Origin: JBLEFH01 sp047345645
Lineage (GTDB): Bacteria; Pseudomonadota; Alphaproteobacteria; Rhodobacterales; Rhodobacteraceae
NCBI GenBank assembly: GCA_047345645.1
Contig: JBLEFH010000007.1
Direction: 5' to 3' (one strand)
DNA length: 64,000 bases
Both the position numbers and the translations under genes were made by a program. This document shows positions 58,878-64,000 of this stretch, piece by piece (the stretch's first letter is position 1; each line of letters begins with the position of its first letter). The notes beneath the pieces were generated by a model. That model made no database searches. It was not told the DNA's origin and saw nothing but the letters and a program-made list of their open reading frames with translations.

Positions 58878-60368
58878 TTACGAGGTCAGCGGGCGATACT
58901 CGTTTTGCGGCTCGGTCATCAGACTCACGACAATGATCGCGGCGAAGGCCATGATGAAGCCGGGGATGATCTCGTAGACACCCGGTCCGCCCATGAATTC
59001 ACCGTTCCAGCCAAGCGAGATCCAGAGGATCACCGTGGCGGCGCCGACGACGAGGCCGGAGACTGCGCCCCAGCCGGTCATGCGGGACCATGTCAGCGAC
59101 AGGATGATCAGGGGTCCGAAGGCCGCGCCGAAACCGGCCCATGCGTTGGCGACGAGGCCGAGCACCTGGCTGTCCGGGTCGCCCGCGATGAGCGCGGCGA
59201 CCACGCCGACGAGCAGCACGCAGATCCGGCCGACCATTACCGTCTCGCCTTCGCTCGCATCGCGGCGCAGGAACAGGCGGTAGAAATCCTCGGTCAGCGA
59301 GGAGGAGGAGACCAGAAGCTGCGAGGAGATCGTGCTCATGATCGCCGCCAGAAGCGCCGCATAGAGGAAGCCGGTCACGAGCGGATGGAACAAGAGGTTC
59401 GCCAGAACGATAAAGATCGTCTCCGCGTCCTCGACCACGATGCCGTTGCGCTCCGCATAGGCCCGGCCAAAGATGCCGAGCGAGATCGCCCCGACCAGCG
59501 AGACCGCCATCCAGCCCATGCCGATATTGCGTGCCGTGCTGACTTCATCCACTGAACGGATCGCCATGAACCGCACGATGATATGCGGCTGGCCGAAATA
59601 GCCGAGCCCCCAAGTCACCGCCGAGAGGAAGCCGATAAAGGTCAGCCCGCGGGTGAGCGACAGGAAATTGCCGTCGATGGGATCGAGGGTTTCGCGGGCC
59701 TGCTCAAGGCCGCCGCCGCCCGGTCCGAAAAGGACGATCGCCGGCATGATGATCAGCGCCAGCATCATGATGACGCCTTGCACGAAATCCGTGAGGCTCA
59801 CCGCGAGAAAGCCGCCGATGACGGTGTAGGTCAGCACGATGATCAGCGTCAGCCAGATGCCGATGGAATAGTCGCTCATGCTGTTTAGGTTCACCAGATC
59901 GCCAAACGCGCTTTCGAAGAGCTTGCCGCCTGCCACGAGGCCGGACGCGGTGTAGACCGCGAAGAACAGCACGATGATCACGGCGGAAATGGTGCGCAGC
60001 GCAATCGCCTTGCTCGGGAAGCGGTTGGCGAGAAAGGCGGGGATGGTCAGGCTGTTATCATAGCGCTCGGTCTGCTCGCGCAGGCGCGGCGCGACGATGA
60101 TCCAGTTGAAAAGCGCGCCGACGAAAAGCCCGATCCCGATCCACGCCTCGACGAGACCGGCGGCAAACAGCGCGCCCGGAAGGCCGAGCAGGAGCCAGCC
60201 GGACATGTCCGACGCGCCCGCGGAGAGCGCCGCGACCGCCGGCGGCAGGTTGCGCCCGCCCAGAATATATTCTTCCGAACTCGATGTGGATTTGCGGTAG
60301 GCGTAAAAGCCGATCCCGATCATCAATGCGAAATAGAGAAAAAGCGAAATCCAGATGCCAATCGCCAT
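58878..60368 (-). CDS. putP: Sodium/proline symporter
   Basis: 496 residues with thirteen membrane helices, full length for PutP. Signatures: LGGRNLPPAVAALSAGASDM near residue 37, GWLLLGLPGALFAAGLVEAW, and the helix 8 region MAIRSVDEVSTARNIGMGWM. LLAAIMSTISSQLLVSSSSL contains the Ser/Thr of the Na2 site. Takes up proline with Na+, as nutrient or osmoprotectant. Alone on its strand with a strong terminator. Confidence 0.95.
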   Translation of the reverse strand: MAIGIWISLFLYFALMIGIGFYAYRKSTSSSEEYILGGRNLPPAVAALSAGASDMSGWLLLGLPGALFAAGLVEAWIGIGLFVGALFNWIIVAPRLREQTERYDNSLTIPAFLANRFPSKAIALRTISAVIIVLFFAVYTASGLVAGGKLFESAFGDLVNLNSMSDYSIGIWLTLIIVLTYTVIGGFLAVSLTDFVQGVIMMLALIIMPAIVLFGPGGGGLEQARETLDPIDGNFLSLTRGLTFIGFLSAVTWGLGYFGQPHIIVRFMAIRSVDEVSTARNIGMGWMAVSLVGAISLGIFGRAYAERNGIVVEDAETIFIVLANLLFHPLVTGFLYAALLAAIMSTISSQLLVSSSSLTEDFYRLFLRRDASEGETVMVGRICVLLVGVVAALIAGDPDSQVLGLVANAWAGFGAAFGPLIILSLTWSRMTGWGAVSGLVVGAATVILWISLGWNGEFMGGPGVYEIIPGFIMAFAAIIVVSLMTEPQNEYRPLTS

Positions 60369-60458
60369 AGTCCCCCCTTGGTGTTGTCATTCAAAGATGG
60401 GGAAACCTTTCACACCTTTTCGTGAATGTGAAGGGTCGCGGGCGGGATTTCTTATGTT

Positions 60459-61232
60459 TTATAGGGGTTTTCGCAGGTTTTTTGCGTCTTGTCCTGCGGT
60501 GTTTTGCCGCGATTTGAGATAAGCGCGGTGATGCAGCCCCGAATTGTCTGGCCGGTTTTGAACGATCCACCGCGTCAGGCGCCGGATCTCGGGATGGCCA
60601 GAGCGGGCATGGGTGCGGAAAAGCGCGCTCTCCTCCAAGGCTTCGGGCAAATTGTTCCGAATGTGATCCGCGCCGCGCGGCAGCACCCACATCTTGCGGC
60701 CCGCCCGGATCTGATGGGCGCTGAAGGCGAGATCGACAAAGCCGCCTGCGCACGCAACATCGTCAAGGCTCGGGAGGTTCTTCCCCAGGCAGCACACCGT
60801 CCCCGTGCCAAGGATCGTCGCCCCCCAAACCTTGTCGAGCGGTTTGCGGAACATGAAATTCCGCCAGCCTTCACGGCCAACCGCTTTCTTGAAAATCCAC
60901 GCATGGCCCTGATAGCCAAAGACATTTTCCTCCAGCCCGATCTCGCGCGCCTGCGCCAGCGTGGTCTCGACATAATCGGGCGGGTAGAGAATATCGTCGT
61001 CGATGGTGAAGACCACATCCTCCGGCGCGGGCGGAAAGGCGAATTTGCCGGTATCCATGAGATCGCGCTCCGGGATTACGGCGGTGATCTTCGGACCTGT
61101 CAGCGCTTCGGGAACGGCCGCATAGCCATTCAGCGCCACGAAGAGATGATCCACCTGCGGCAGAATACTCCGCACCGTCTCCGCCAAAATATTCGCTCGC
61201 GGCGGAAAACTCGCCAGATGCGCGCGTATCAT
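60459..61232 (-). CDS. Glycosyltransferase family protein
   Basis: 257 residues from ATG 61232. It starts IRAHLASFPPRANILAETVR with the GT-A nucleotide-binding strand and has DVVFTIDDDILYPPDYVETT at about residue 75, the D-x-D metal/sugar-nucleotide site. FGYQGHAWIF and GTGTVCCLGKNLPSLDDVAC follow. No membrane segment. Sugar and acceptor unknown. It precedes tRNA-Arg by about 70 bases downstream of gcvP on the same strand. Confidence 0.75.
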   Translation of the reverse strand: MIRAHLASFPPRANILAETVRSILPQVDHLFVALNGYAAVPEALTGPKITAVIPERDLMDTGKFAFPPAPEDVVFTIDDDILYPPDYVETTLAQAREIGLEENVFGYQGHAWIFKKAVGREGWRNFMFRKPLDKVWGATILGTGTVCCLGKNLPSLDDVACAGGFVDLAFSAHQIRAGRKMWVLPRGADHIRNNLPEALEESALFRTHARSGHPEIRRLTRWIVQNRPDNSGLHHRAYLKSRQNTAGQDAKNLRKPL

Positions 61233-61301
61233 CGCGTCCCCTTCACAGGCCAAACCCGCCCGACCATCGCAGGGGAACACGCTCGCAAACAAGGGAAAAT
61301 C

Positions 61302-61378
61302 TGGCGCACCCATGAGGATTCGAACCTCAGACCTCTGCCTTCGGAGGGCAGCGCTCTATCCAGCTGAGCTATGGGTGC
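61302..61378 (-). tRNA. tRNA-Arg (anticodon CCG)
   Basis: On the minus strand from 61378: acceptor GCACCCA pairs with TGGGTGC, discriminator G and encoded CCA. D-arm AGCTCAGCTGGATAGAGC, anticodon arm CTGCC-CTCCGAA-GGCAG with anticodon CCG (reads CGG), T-loop TTCGAAT. 77 bases including CCA. All arms complete. Confidence 0.97.
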
Positions 61379-61400
61379 GTCTCGCGATTCCATAACGGAG

Positions 61401-61430
61401 GGCGGGGCAGGGTGCAATCCCCGCCCCGCC
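61401..61430 (-). terminator. Possible gcvP terminator
   Basis: GGCGGGGC (61401-61408) pairs with GCCCCGCC (61423-61430). Strong stem between gcvP and tRNA-Arg, but without a T-run. Confidence 0.4.
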
Positions 61431-61443
61431 TGTCGGGCGAAAA

Positions 61444-64000
<2,557 letters not shown>

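Overview
The window is chromosomal DNA of an alphaproteobacterium of the order Rhodobacterales. The evidence is a ccmABCDG (helABCDX-like) cluster divergent from acnA, two secreted proteins with VPLPA-CTERM sorting signals, a permuted two-piece tmRNA, an alpha-type SspB, DUF2842 and DUF4169 proteins, and GC-rich housekeeping genes with many 1-4 base stop/start overlaps. The genus cannot be fixed from the sequence alone.

Layout. (1) About 1-8100 is an accessory type VI secretion (T6SS) island, clearly more AT-rich than the rest. It holds the 3' part of vgrG, two unrecognised genes, a small membrane protein, a PAAR protein, a headless DUF2169 adaptor remnant, a DUF4150 PAAR-like protein, a frameshifted effector ending in a Tox-SHH (HNH-type) nuclease domain, a probable immunity gene, and two tandem paralogous propeller-like genes, the second split by an in-frame TAG. 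(2) 8174-10436 is a boundary zone: an XRE regulator, a small exported protein whose 3' end is overrun by a dead IS3-family element (8907-10177), and an orphan terminator. (3) 10437-24300 holds a sulfotransferase-like gene, a DMT exporter, serC-serA with a candidate serC leader RNA, two VPLPA-CTERM paralogues, purA, a glycosyltransferase, DUF2842-creA-thiN, sdaA, rpiA and gor. (4) 24350-36431 holds the hflK-hflC-degP operon, an RTX protein, ferredoxin, a MATE pump, purD, xseA and nhaA. (5) 36463-48040 holds a DUF255 thioredoxin protein, ftsY, GNAT, DMT and yciB genes, ccmABCDG and acnA. (6) 48083-64000 holds a methyltransferase, tusA, a ccdA-hydrolase-P450 operon, an RHH/DUF4169 pair, fumC, sspB, a flavin oxidoreductase, ssrA, an acetoacetate decarboxylase-like gene, putP, a glycosyltransferase, tRNA-Arg(CCG) and the 3' part of gcvP.

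How the genes work together. serC and serA make serine, sdaA degrades it and gcvP cleaves glycine. hflK/hflC and degP form a membrane-quality-control operon. ccmABCDG and ccdA serve cytochrome c maturation. ssrA (tag ANDNNAPVAVAA) and sspB supply the tag and the ClpXP adaptor for ribosome rescue and lie within 2 kb on the same strand. The T6SS island is the most novel part: an effector/immunity cassette with at least four visible lesions, an unrecognised 388-residue protein directly behind vgrG, and a duplicated propeller family that may be immunity proteins.
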